Source: Micropterus salmoides
Lineage: Eukaryota; Chordata; Actinopteri; Centrarchiformes; Centrarchidae
Assembly (NCBI RefSeq): GCF_014851395.1
Contig: NW_024041039.1
Coordinates: 6,255,277 to 6,319,276 of the forward strand
Direction: 5' to 3'
Length of the DNA: 64,000 nt
A program made the position numbers and the translations under genes. Position 1 is the first letter of the stretch; the number at the start of each line of letters is the position of its first letter. Of the stretch, positions 24,950-37,822 are shown piece by piece. Under the pieces are notes generated by a model. It saw only the letters and a list, made by a program, of their open reading frames with translations, searched no databases and was not told where the DNA came from.

Positions 24950-25090
24950 TCGCTTTAATCTGCGCGATTCGATCACATTTTTCATGTTTTTACCGCAAAC
25001 CACCGCCGAGTCCATTTGTTTACCTTTAGCAGGATCAAAGCTGAAAAACACACCTGAGGTCAACCCTCGTGACCCCAATAATGACGTCAC
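24950..25090 (-). promoter_or_regulatory. Promoter region of the DRAP1-like gene with a CRE palindrome
   Basis: A perfect TGACGTCA (CREB/ATF consensus) lies at 25082-25089, about 140 bases upstream of the start codon at 24944. The interval is GC-richer than its surroundings. TSS position and factor binding are inferred. Confidence 0.4.
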
Positions 25091-26596
25091 GAACCCCCGC
25101 AGTTTCCTTTTTTAATTAATAAAAAGTAATTAACAATTTTAAGTTTGGAGAAATAATAATTAAATTATTGATATTTTACCAATCCTCTTTGATTTCAACA
25201 ATTAGACTATTAACTATTAACTCAAATTAGCTATTTAGATGTCTAAAAGCTGCGGTAACATAAAGTACAAGATATGGTATAAAAGAAATGTTTGGGCTAC
25301 AACAAGTGAATTTCTCTAAAAGTTAAAGTTTTTTGTAAAAAATTGGTAGAAACGGACACATGGCCTCTTTCCTTACAGATTTTGTTTTCCCATACAAACG
25401 AAAGTAAATTCTTCTTTCTAGAATTAGCTGAGTTTTTAGATCAAAGATGCTGTTTTTGGTTATCTGAGGATGAGTATCTATGTATTAGTTATGTCTGTAA
25501 ACTGCAGACCAAGTAAAAAGATGTTATTGGTGGAACAAAAACAGTTGTGTTGGACTATACTTTATTTGCACATTATGTAGTCACATTAATTCCCTTACAT
25601 TAAACATATAATTTATACTTTATACTATGAACATTTGCACATTCTTTAGTCAATATTCTGCACAGTCCAACCTCTTCATTTTAAACACTGTACAGCTTTT
25701 TTCACTTAAGAATACATATATATAGTTTCATATATTTTACCTTATGCTCAACAAAGGCAAATTCCGTGTGTAAAAACCTGCTGATTTTTACTTTCTGATT
25801 TTGATTCTGGTTTATCAGGAACAGCAAAGGTTGACATCAGCAGGACATAAAATGTGCCAAATTTTGGCAAAAGTCTAATTGTTCTCTGCAGTCCTTCAGT
25901 AGGTAAAGAACAAAAGGAAACAGAAAAACAAGACAGGCATGTGGCATTATTGGAAATCAACATAAAAAGAGCCATTATAGAACAGAGACATACATGCACT
26001 TATACAATCATAACTTTACAACAACTGAAAAGACTAAACATTACAAAGGACTACAAGAATGTAGAATTACAAGTAAATAGATCAGGTGGTTTCTTATGTA
26101 ATTTCAAATTAAAAACAACAAAGTACTTATAATAAGAAGAACATTTGGCTTTTTCCATGGCTCTTTTAAAATAAGTCATGGACCTTAATGATCTATTCAG
26201 ACTTCACTTACATCAAGTTTCAAATTCAAGTTTATTGTCATTCAACCACATGCAACAGTGTACAAGTGAATGAAATGCAGTTTCTCTCTTGCATCAAAAG
26301 ACAGCATAACACTTGCATCTCATTCATCCAGGTATTTACAATGTCGTGTAAAAATTCCAACGATCTACTGACCATCTGGAAAACACGGACATTTTAAATT
26401 GGACTTTAAGTGTTGGCTATTACAAATCGATTATCTACAGTATATTATTCTCTCTGGCTGCATTGACTACAAAGGTCAAAGATAAGATGTATCAGTATTT
26501 ATTACAAAGGTTATATTACCCTAATAAAGCTTCCAAGCAGCAGAATGACTCTTTATGTTTGTTTCTTAATTTCTTTTCCTTTCTTGGAAGACAAAC
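25091..26596. other. AT-rich intergenic spacer
   Basis: No coding exon was seen. At 26218-26280 there is a 'caaattcaagtttattgtcattcaac' dispersed repeat fragment. This spacer separates two divergently transcribed genes. Confidence 0.4.
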
Positions 26597-28694
26597 ATGT
26601 TGCCCTGTGTGCTATTTGCAGTCCTTATATTTGCCACATGTCTTGTAGATGGTAAGTGTTACATCAATATATCAATGAAAGCAGTTTATTTGCATTTTCT
26701 TTCCCTGTATGTAGTCATTGTGAAGTCTGTCCTAAAAACACCTCTTTTAAGTGGCTGTTTTACAGCACAACAGCTCGTCTTCAGTGTGGATCTGAACCCA
26801 TCTGCCTATGAGACCTAGAATAAATGTGTATTTATAATTTTTCTTCTCTCTTGCAGGCCACACATTCAGGGAAGAAGAAGAACATTTCAACCAGGTATTG
26901 TCTCCATCTGAAACATTTAGCAGTGTGTAACCTGCGTGACATTACAGAACCAAACCAAACTGTTTCTTTCTCTTCTACACTTTAATTCTCTGTATCAGCC
27001 CTTTATATTATTATCACAGCTGGATCACAGGATAATCTGGTGTGGGGCTATTTTACAAATCACTGCCAGTAACTCTGAATAAGTTAAATAAAATAACTAC
27101 AATTTAAATATGAGTTTCACACTGCATAAGTGAAATAGTCTGAGAGTAAGAATCAATAAATGTGTGTGTGTGTATATACATTTAGATGTTCATCAAACAT
27201 CTGACTTGTTCACTGACCTCAGCTACAGAAATTTAATCAGAAAAAGTATGCAGCTACATTTCAGATACATTTATTTATTTTTAAACTTATTTGACAACAT
27301 GTTTTGTAAATGAATGAATTTGACGGAATTGCCAATTTATGCAAGGTGTGTGCACAGTCTGCTGCTTCAGATAGTAAACTTATTATCATTGAGCAGGTGT
27401 GATAGATTGTTTTTCTTTTAAAAGAGGTTCATTTAAACCACTTTCCCACATGCACCTGAACCCATAACTCTTCCTGCGACTGTATGTTTTAAGCTTGACT
27501 TTCAGGTAATTATCGTACTTTAGCTGTCTTTGCAGAAATCTTCCTCCATGACTTATTTGGAACAAAAGTAGCAACATTCTCAGGTAAAGGACCAAAAAGG
27601 TTTTAAAATGTCTTAAATTTGACGATTGTGTCCTGCGGTGCACAATCCACAGGTATCCAGTCAGCTGGGCCTGAAAGACCTAATTTATTTTATTTATAGA
27701 GTTTACGTTTACAGAGACATTGCGCACTGATAAATTGTGAGCTGATATTTCTGTAAATGTGCCAGTTTAGCCAGCTTGGGTAATGTTCGACTGTAGTCCC
27801 GGGGCTGGCTCTTTCCAGTACGTGGCAGATTTGGGCTGAGAGTCAGTTCCAGTTTGCAGCACACAGACTTGTGTTGGGACAGTGTTTGCACCTGAATTTA
27901 GACCAATATACTTATAGATCATAAAACTAGCAACCAGGTGTGCTGGATATAGGCCGCTGTTGATATGTGAGAAAAGACTTGGGCTTGAACAGTTTACATG
28001 GATAATTAGACCCTGCAAAGTTTTGTCTTTCCTTTGTTTAGCCAGGAAAGCCTCAATGAGATTCAACACTAGTTTTTCAGAAGGGTCTTGGCTGAGACAG
28101 GCAGCAACAACAATAAGATATAGATGCAAGAACAGAATTATCCACAAAATCAGAGTTACACAAAAAGGGGTTTTTCAAATCATGAATAACATTTCTAAAA
28201 CAATCATAAAAACAACCAATCTAAAACAGTAACTTAATGAGACCAACACATCAAAATGATAAAATACACCAAAACACAGCCAGGAGAGAAAGCAGCTCAA
28301 CGCGGACTTTGTGTGGAAGGAACCCAAGTGTCCACTGGTGGTCTACATGCTGCTGCAAAAACTGTCAGATAGAAACAAAATGTTGGATAATGTTGAGTGA
28401 AGTTTAAAACGATCAGCCTTTTTTTGACACATCAGTCAGAATGTATCAGAGTTCATGTACTCCTGAAGCCATTTCAGTTCCACTCAGAACAAACAAACCT
28501 CCAGGCAAAACTAGACATCACTCAACTTTCTCAAAACCATATTAACGGTGGAACGTGTCTGTGTGGTTTTCCTGCAGGATGTTTTAGGAATGGATTTTCT
28601 CCAGCGTCATCTGCATCCTCCCTTCAGCTGCCCAGATATGAGTCCGTCTCCAACCGTCCCAACCTCAGGTGAGCGCCACTTAACCAACCTGTAG

Positions 28695-29210
28695 AAAGCA
28701 AGCACATTTACTCAAGTACTGTATTTAAGTCAAACGCTGAGGTACTTTACTTTACTTGCACATTTTCTGCTGCATTTTACTTCTACTCCACAAACCTCAT
28801 GTTGTACTTTTTACTCCGCTATGTTTATTTATGACTTTAGTTACGAGTTACTTTGCAGATTCATTTCAATAATACAAAGTATAATCATTTTGATGTCTTC
28901 TTATAAGTTAAGATAAGATAAAAGATTTTTTTAAAATTTACTCCCAGGGAGAAATTTACACGGGAAAAGTTCCACCTTTATCAGCTGCAACATCAAAGTG
29001 AGGAACATATTAATGCATCAATAATTAATCCCAAAAATATAATTTCAAATTTCATAAATGAGCTATTATGTTTACGTACTATGACAATATTTACTTTTTA
29101 CTTTAAGCACATTTTGTCACACACCTTCGCACCTTTACTCAATTAACATTTTTAACAATCATTCCTACTTCTACTTATTTAAAAGTAGTGAGTACTTCTT
29201 CCACCACCAA
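28695..29210 (+). repeat. Dispersed 'actcaagtactgtattta' repeat
   Basis: It begins 'acatttactcaagtactgta', continues 'tactttactt' and 'cattttacttctactccac', and ends with poly-T-rich 'cttctacttatttaaaagtagtg'. Related sequence occurs at 8080, 8750, 12570, 36030-36720 and, inverted, 38790-39215. It is a high-copy family in fish genomes and I cannot assign its class. Confidence 0.55.
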
Positions 29211-30562
29211 CACGTCTGTCAATATTTGGAGAGTTTTGCTCATGAATACCTTTAGGCTACTATTACAGCGACACACCTTCACGGTGACTGCACAATTGGG
29301 TGATGGAGATCGTGGCAAGAATCTGAATGGTGAGCTAAAAAGTGAATGCCCCTGGTCAGCTGATTGGAGAGGCAAGAAGAAAGAGAGTGAAAAAGAGAGA
29401 GAGAGTGAAGATGGTCTTCCTGGTTGAACTATGCTGAGCTTCATTAGCTAATTGTTTTGCAGCACTGTATCTAAGTTCACTGGCCTTATTTAACTTTATC
29501 TTATCTTGCCAGTCACATTATACATGATATTATTAATTAAATTGGTCTCCATTCATTACAAACTGTCTCTTTCTCTTCTTACAGCATTGGAGGATGTGGG
29601 ACTTATCAAAATTACAGTAACCAATTACAGTTAAAGAATCAGAGGAGCAGAAAAATCTAATTTCAATTTGTAAAGCCGAAAGAAAGCAAGTTTGATCTGC
29701 CAGTCTAAACTAATCCGACAACTAATGAATGAACGAATGAAAAAAAGCTGTATCAATCTTCTTCTTCTGCAACAATCTGTGATTCTTTGGCAATGAGATT
29801 ATTTCTGACTCCAAGACGACATGGCTCGTTTGTACCTTAATAATCTCTGTCAATTCAATTCAATTCAGTTTTTCTTTATTGGCACAAATGTCAAAGAACA
29901 ATATTGCTAAAGCTTAAAAGATAATACAAAGAACAATTCAATACATGTAGTTCATTAAATAAATAAAATAGATAAAAAAGTAAAAATGTGGTTTTGTATG
30001 TTCAAACAAAAAATAAAAATAAATAAAATATTTTTTTAAATAAAAATTAAATGTGTGTGTTTTTAAATAAAATTTTTAAAAATTATTTTATTCATTTTAA
30101 AATAATTTTAAAAAACAGGAAGCGTGGGTGTGTTGTGTATTCAATTCATACTCATATTCACTATAAAGTAATCTGGTTTGGTAAATATTAGAGCTATTAT
30201 TATTATTGACTAAACCACAGGATCCTTTTTGCTTTATGAGGACTTTTGTTTTTACTTACAGATATTTTTAAACTCTTTTATCCCAAACTGCTGGGTCCAG
30301 CACCCATGATGACATTCCACGGCAACCCAACAACTGTCAACGAGACCGGCTTCAACTTCGCCGTCACAGGCCACAACTCACTGTGAGACTCTGACGGCCG
30401 GGAAGCCTACTTGCACTTCATTTATGTCCATAATGTTTCTTGAGATTTGGAACAATTTGTCTTCTTGAATGTCTTCTTCTTCTGTCTGTGTTGATAATTT
30501 AATTTACTGAACTTTGAGCTGTGTTGAGTTTCACACGGTGGGGGGAATATTTGGAGATTAGA

Positions 30563-30592
30563 TGGATAGATAGATAGATAGATAGATAGATG
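30563..30592 (+). repeat. (GATA)n microsatellite
   Basis: There are about seven tandem gata/tagA units in an intron of the phospholipase B1-like gene. Confidence 0.85.
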
Positions 30593-31209
30593 GACCAGGC
30601 CAGTAAAAGGGACAGGCATCTAATTGGGATTCAAGTTTTAGGGTAGATGGATATGAAAATAATGGAGTGTAACTTTAAGCTGTACAACTTTTATTTATTG
30701 TACAACTGTAGGAAGCATCAGCAAGGAGGCTGCAACCATGATGAGACACTGAGTGTCTTCAACAAGTTCAAAGATCAAAATAATTACAGTTGCAAATTAT
30801 TTGATGATTTTATGATGTTTTATTGATGTCACTGTCACTGTGTGTTTGTTCTACAGAAATGTCTCAGGTCAGATAAGACACATGATAGACACGTTCAGGT
30901 CTTATCCAGTGAGTCTCTGTGTTAATCATTCTGCTAATTAAAAAAAAAAAACCCAACAAACTGAGCCAAAGCTTCGTTCTTCTTAGGGTCTGAACTTCCA
31001 AGAGGACTGGAAAGTGGTAACAATGCTGATCGGCATGAACGACATCTGCGATTACTGTAAAGACAAAGTAAGTACGTGGATTTGTTTTGCTCAGTTACAA
31101 TTTGATCACCCTGATTTGTGTTGGGTGTGGTTACAGGTGCAACTAAACCCACTTCTGTCTACATTCAAACCATCAGTGATGCGGGGTGGTGTCAAAAGTA
31201 ACTTCCAGT

Positions 31210-31695
31210 GAAACATAATCCTTGAGGGCAATTGCGCACCGTCAGAGTACGTCCACGATAGTGCTTGTTTTTGCCACTGACAGGCTCAGATTGTTATTAA
31301 GTAAGTGTCTGACAACCATTTTTAAACAGCAAGATCGTTTTTGTTTAACCAGAAACAGCCCTTATCATAGCTACCAGACTCCCTTGAGAAAAATAGTAAT
31401 TTTAGGTTAGGTTAGTTTGTGTTATTTTGTGGCTTTGGTGTTTTTAGCCCTTTTAAAACACCAAAGTCACACAATAGCACAAACAAACCTCAGGCAGACC
31501 AGCAACTCCCATGTTCTGCGAGGTAAAATTACAGTTTTTATCAATGGAGTCTGGTGGCTTTAATGAGAGTGCTATAGTGACTGTTTCTGGTTAAACAAAA
31601 AGAATATTCTCTAGTCTATCTCCTTTGGGGTCCTTTCCACAATCTGAGTCTGTCAGTGGCAAAAACAACACGTTAGTGACACAGCATCCCTGTCT
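31210..31695. mobile_element. Foldback element, copy 1 (long terminal inverted repeats)
   Basis: The left arm has 'gtttttgccactgacaggctcagatt' and the right arm 'aatctgagtctgtcagtggcaaaaac', which are reverse complements. The centre has a second hairpin ('ggctttggtgtttttagccc' against 'aacaccaaagtcacacaata'). The same structure recurs at 61328-61912. It lies in the phospholipase-like gene just after the block III exon. Confidence 0.7.
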
Positions 31696-34600
31696 CAATA
31701 TTGGCCCAATTTCAAAAAATGAGGTCCAGACTGAAAAATACTAAAGCTACCCTTTAACCAGAGAGGGCAGAGTAACAATGTGATAGTTGTCATGCTACAA
31801 AATGGCCTATAAATGACAAAAAAACTGAAAATTTAGATGAAAGAATAACAAAAGATAAGAATAATAATAATCCTCCTGTTCACTTCACATGTTCTGCTCA
31901 AACTCTTGATTAAAAGTCCAGCAGAAATACCAGGAAACTAAGTGTGGAAACCTAAATCAAAAGGGTTTATTTTGTCTCAGACAAGACCTGACCCCTCTTA
32001 GCGACAACTGCACTTCAAAAGACTTTAATATGTATTATTATTATTGCGTCTCACCTCTCTCTTTGACAGCAGGCTTTTTGCTTCACCATTCAAGCAGCTA
32101 CAAACACATTCGCCTTCAGATGTGGTCGGACAACTCGTCGCACGAGCTAGGTTGTTCCAAGCATACTGAACCCTTTATCATCTGTCCTTTATCGCTTTTA
32201 ACTGTGCACTGTCAGCCTGTCAGCTGTACTTTGGCTTAGCTATGAGCTCAGTGCTAACATCCTCATGTTAGCAGGCCCTAATGTGAACAGTTAAGGTTTC
32301 CTGTAGGCTTTCTTCTTTAGTCAAGATATTTCGGTCTGGACCAACATCACCATGCCTAGAGGCCTGGCGTGGCTAAAAATAGAAAAAGGTAAAGGGAGGG
32401 TTTAACCTTTCTTACACAACCAAGAAACTATTTATTCTGCCAGTGGTATTGATAAAAACACACGTTAAGTTCTCTGGGACAGTTAATACTGTCTGTGGAC
32501 TGTGTTGCCTCAGTTGTGAATGTATTGTTAAACCTTTTATTTACTGTTCCTTGTATGCATTTATATCTGTGAACAGTTTCTTCATGTGAAATACTTCCTC
32601 CTCCTCCTCCTTCTTCTCCTTTTTCTGCTTTCTTGGGAAAGGTTTGTTCTCCTCGATCATACTGAAACTATGAAGTATGAGCGGGGATAGGCAGACATTT
32701 AAAGCTATACGCTCATTATTATTCAGAAATGATTGCAGTCAATGAATGTTTTCTTCTGGTTTCAGATCCCCAGGACCATCGTGAACGTGGTGCAGATTCT
32801 TCCCATGAAGCCTCTCAGAGAGGTTCAGAGACCAACTCTGGGCTGTCAGCTTCAAAAGTTACCTGACCATTTTCTTCTTTTGGTTTCACCTGTAATCCAA
32901 ACCTCTCACACCTCAAGTAAAAATGCAGGATCTAAATACCACCAAATTAAATTAAAGGATATAATGTAGATGTCTAAACTTTCATTAGAATGTTTTTAGA
33001 TAATACTTTTATCACTCAAGCAGTCACTGTTAATCGGCAGAATAGGCTTCATATTCCCACCATTATCAGATTTATAGAGTCATAAACAAGAATTGGTTGC
33101 TGAGCTAGCTAGATTTGGCTATGAAATTTGGTTAGACAAAGAGGCGATCAAAACGTCGTCAATAAAATGTGAAAAATGAGGTTTAGATTTATACCAATCT
33201 ATTATTTTACCTGGGAATACTTAATGTTCCTATAATTACTGACTTAAACACATATTTATTCACCTTGATTTGTTAAGAATTAACATAAAATATCAGGAAA
33301 ACTAACATAAACTAATTCCTGATGATATACTGTAGTATGTTATTTGGTAAATCATGTGGTTCGGTGACTAAAAAGGTTTATGTGCTTTAAATCAGTGCAT
33401 CTGATAATCTGTTTGATAACCTGATAATCCAATAGTGTGATAATCTGCTCACAGGAGTTTCTGCTCTTGCCTCATCCAACCTGAAGAAAACTCCACCGAG
33501 CTGAAGGAGCTGGTTGAGATTAACTATGAATTCCAGGTGTGTGCAAGCTAACAAGCTAACAACACTGACCCACTGGCTAATTCTAAATGAGAATACACTT
33601 GCAATTTCAGGTCAAAATGTCGCTTTCGTAAAAATCGCCTTTGACAGTAAAATGCCTGAATGACAAAAAAATTGATAAATCACTTCTTTTCTGTCCTGTT
33701 TTAGTCGGCAAAACGCAAATCTGTGCATCGCAGCCAACATCGGGTACCGAGTGAGGCAGACAGACTGCTCAGTTAAACCTTCTGCTCTCTGCAATCAATT
33801 ATACTGTTTTAATATAGTCAAACTCATAACTTCATTGTCCTCATTCGCAGATTTTTCTCTTGTCAGACCAAATGAACATAAAATAGTCACCTGAGAAAAT
33901 AGACATAAATACAGCTTCATGACAACAGCTATAGTGACATTTAAGATGAGCGACCACAGAGGAAGTTAAGGCAGACAGAAATTGTAGAATTGCAGGGGTT
34001 TTCAAAGTCTGTAGCTGCGGGCCTCCCCTCAGACAAAGCTTGACAAAAGGTGCTACCCCACACCCTCTTAGTTTACTTGGTTAGTTTCATGCAAGTCCTG
34101 GCTGCCTATGAGATCATGATTATGTTATTTGGTCCCTCAACAATTGAGCTGTTTGACATAACTTCACACTACACCAAATACATAAAAAGGTATCTCCGAA
34201 GACATTTATTGTTTCTGACTTCCCCCAAACTACAGTATCTTTGAACTCTCTCTTTAACCACATCACACACATTTAGGATATTCTATTTGATCTCCTTTTG
34301 ATAACTAATGTAATATTTTTTCAATGAGCCTCCTCTGAAACAATTTTCAGGGACTATTTGATCCAATTTAAGATGAGAAAAGCTACGACAATGAAAAAAC
34401 GTGTTTGGTTGGCTTCATGTGGATGTACTCTTAGATTTGAATTTGACATTCAAAAGAGCTTGCTAATTAAGATGTAATTATAGTATATAATTGTGAAGTA
34501 AGTTGTTTTGACACCGACTCTCACATTGAAAACACTTTTTCCTCATTTCCAGCCTGAGGGAGGTAAAGAAATGATAAAGACATTTTCAGAGCCAATAAAA

Positions 34601-34826
34601 CTCATCTGCCCGACAAAGGTACAAACACAAGATTTTCATGTTTGTTAATGTAGATAATAAAAAAGGTGTTTATAGGAAACATGTTTTTCTTACATTTCCC
34701 CAGGCGCATTCTTACATTCAAGTTGGTGATGAGATCAATCAACACACCAGTTACCAATACTGATGATGTCTCATCTTCTTTGATTAGATTTATTCTGAGC
34801 ACTGCTAAAAATGTTCTCAAAAGTAA

Positions 34827-34832
34827 AATAAA
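34827..34832 (+). terminator. Polyadenylation signal of the phospholipase B1-like gene
   Basis: AATAAA lies 64 bases after the stop codon at 34761-34763. It is close enough to have served the ancestral or present transcript. Confidence 0.45.
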
Positions 34833-37340
34833 AATGTTTTAAACCCATGACTCAGGATTGAGCAGAATACTGCAACTACACAAAATAGACACGTCTTCCT
34901 TGCTGCCACACTAAAAACATGAAATATATACCTTGTTGTTTAGAGAAGCTCGTGTCTTCAGAATAACCTGCTGCTTTTCTTGACTGAGTCTGAACATTTC
35001 TTAGACATTTTCATGTCACTGAGCACAAAAAAGACAAATATGAAGCTCTGATTTTGTCCCACGATGTCTTTATATTGTTGTAGTTGTGTTTGTGTCGTAC
35101 TGAACTGTGTATCTGTCTACAGGGGAAGATAACGGCGCTGTGATTTGAATATTCTGTGGTTGGATTTGCAAATGCTTTGATTTGGTTGAGTGTGGATCGC
35201 TTAGTAAAATGAACTATCTAGTTTAACAACTTTGTTCTTTTACTCATTGTTCAGAGATAGTCCAACATTACAAAATAAAAAATTAAAATTGATTAATGCT
35301 GTTACTTGTTGGTAAAACATGATAATCAGTCAGGTTAAAGTAACAAAGAAAGTATCTCTTTATACTAAACACTATGGTGCAACATTTTCTAAAATATCTT
35401 TATTTATTGCATTAGCTTTTATTAAAATATGAAGTTGTTTTTTTTTAACTTAGTTAAAAAACAAAACAATTTAAATACCATTGATCAATTAAAACCGAGT
35501 CAATCATTTGTGAGGCACCCCCCCCCCCAAAAAAGATAAACAACAGGCAATATGTAACCTTAAAAAATACAAAAATACATACAAATATCATGTTTTCTGT
35601 CAGTTTTCTGTCAGTCATAGTTTTGGCTTACTGTCAACAACAATTCTGCTAATGAATTTATCAGAGAAAATAGATTACTAGTACACATTTAATGGGTTTA
35701 TCATTTTACTGACTTTTTTTGGGTAAAACTTACTTGTCTGGCACATTTGTCATTATGTTGACACGATGGCTTAAACAACAATGAATTTAATGGACCCAGT
35801 AATGGACATGTACCGTTACATACCGTATAGATACATACTTACACACAAACATTCATATATTCATAGTCGTGTACAGCCGCTAGACACAAAGTCTGTTTAT
35901 CTATTCTGATGTTTTTATCCTCTGACTGTCACATTCATTTGTTTGTTTAGTTGTTTAAATGTAAAAGTCAAGGGACCAGAGGTTCACCTTCAAATTAACT
36001 TCAGCTAAACATGCGTCTATATTGTCCCTGTTAAAAAGTGCTGTACTTACTTTAATAACGAGGTACTTGTACTTTACTTGAGTATCTCCATTTTATGCTA
36101 CTTTATACTTCCACTCCGCTACATCTCAGAAAGAAACTTTGTACTTTTTCAATGAGCCATAGTTACCTATCACTTTTCAATTTAAGATTTTACATTAAAA
36201 AACTATATCACTATAAAATATGATGATTTTTTACAGATTAAACTACCAAAAGTATATGAAATTGTTATTATTAACTCCTCCTTGACCAACAACATCATTT
36301 AAATACTGTTAAAAATCAATACATTAATAATAATAGTCAATAATATATACAGTATTACACTGTAACACAGTAGCCACTCTGCATTATGAGCCATTTTACT
36401 TTTGATACTTTAAGCATATTTGTTAATAATACTTCTGTACTTTTGCTGAAGTGAAATTGTGAATGCAGTACTTTTACTTGTAAAACAGCATTTCTGTTTT
36501 GTTCCATTTTATGCTACTTTATACTTCTACTCCACTACATTTTGGAAGCCAATATTATGATTTTTACTCCACTACATTTACTTTACATTAGGTATAGTTT
36601 ACCTTGCAGATTCAGATCTTTAATACAAAATACAAATCTGTCAATAAATGATGATGTATTATTGTAAATTAAGCTGCACAAGTAATACCAGTTGCAACAT
36701 TAGGGATGCTTATTTACATTTATGTAATCCAACTTTTTTTTATCAAGCACATTTAAAAACAACCAGGTTGTCCAACGTTCTGTACATTAACATGAATGAA
36801 TTAAATTAAAAAACACAAATAGACCATAAAATACATACAACTCTCAACCCGGGTTAAAAGCCTAGGAGTAAAGGTGAGTTTTCGGTCGTGATTTACAAAC
36901 TGGAAGGCCAGCCTGATATGAAGGGGCTCTAGGTTGCGACTTCCACCACTGTCCATGTGCATTATAAGCATATATATATATATATATAAATATGCTTATA
37001 ATTTGACTCAGGATTGTACATTGCTCACAATGTGATACAATGCAATAATAATAAAATCCCACACCGGCTACAGTATAGAGAACACATATATACACACTAT
37101 AAACAGAAAGAATATAAGTGAAAAGGCTGCTGGAACAAATAAGTATTATGTGCAGGTGTTATGTACTAGAGGTAGGTGGATTTGGTATATACAATATGCA
37201 AAATGACAATATGAACAGCTCTGAAATAGAGAATGGTGAATTAATAATAAATGGTAACTAGTAAACATGTAGCTGATTAGGGACAGAGTTACTGGGTTAT
37301 TGTACAGGAACTGTTTGCAGTTAGTTAAATGTGTGCTGCA
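34833..37340. other. Intergenic DNA with two dispersed-repeat copies
   Basis: About 36030-36500 and 36495-36720 are two head-to-tail copies of the 'tactttacttgagtatctccattttatgctactttatacttc' family. A TA microsatellite lies at 36967-36990. No coding exon is recognised. Confidence 0.5.
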
Positions 37341-37822
37341 GTACCGTCGCGTGGCCGCGGGGGGCAGCAGAGTCACTGTTTACAGGCACACAGCAGCTGG
37401 CAGCACGAGCTCTACTTAGTTAGCGTGGAGTTGAAACGGGAGACCGAGAGGAGGTCGCTGTAGTAGTTGTTTTTTAAAAGTTAAAGAAACTCGCAGGCGA
37501 ACCAATTCAGCGTGTGTCGTTTACATGGTGACAAACTACATACTCGGAGGTAACTACGTGTTGATATGTAACGGTCGATCGGGGCGGTAAACAACAACAT
37601 TTAGCTCGCTGACTTCTGCATGGTCGCTAGCTAGCTAACTGTTAGCTGTAGAAGCTACTTGGCTAGCTGGCTAGCGAGGTCCAGCCCAAAAGTTGTTTAC
37701 CCCAAGTTGTGGATGTGGTGTCCCCCCCCCCGAGCTTTTCGCGACTTTTCTCTGGGATAAGAGAGCAAGGACCAAATATTCACACTGGATTTAACACTGT
37801 GCGCTGTTAGGAAACTAGCAGG
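37341..37822 (+). promoter_or_regulatory. larp1b promoter / 5' UTR
   Basis: This segment directly upstream of the larp1b ATG has raised GC and CpG content relative to the flanks and a run of nine or more C at 37721-37730. It also has a cluster of TAGC words with the palindrome GCTAACTGTTAGC at 37634-37646. An in-frame TAG at 37808-37810 confirms the start at 37823. The TSS is not resolved. Confidence 0.45.

Larger units (their letters stand above)
26597..34763 (+). pseudogene. Phospholipase B1-like, single-unit GDSL lipase, probably decayed
   Basis: Recognisable exons: 26597-26651 (signal peptide MLPCVLFAVLIFATCLVDG), 26857-26894, 28578-28668 (FSCPDMSPSPTVPTS, the linker preceding a PLB1 repeat), about 29271-29333 (altered block I), about 29585-29632 (IGGCGTYQN), 30262-30382, 30857-30908, 30987-31067 (FQEDWKVVTMLIGMNDICDY, block III), 32766-32857 (IPRTIVNVVQ), 33455-33536 (SFCSCLIQPEENSTELKEL), 34553-34618 and 34704-34763 (stop). 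Membrane phospholipase B1 hydrolyses both acyl chains of phospholipids at intestinal brush borders and normally has four tandem lipase units; only one unit is visible. The GDSL serine position reads GDGD, the conserved IGGDG is IGGCG, and I find no exon for the segment after GDSL, for the one after block III, or for the DxxH exon. Exons 6-8 and 9-12 still splice in phase, so a transcribed non-catalytic product cannot be excluded. Confidence 0.7.

Noticed and set aside
24899..25090. 63-codon ORF start upstream of the DRAP1-like gene as its N-terminus
   Set aside because: The upstream frame is not the histone-fold frame. MPGPKRRYNVRFPP at 24944 in another frame matches the family start and joins exon 2 in phase.
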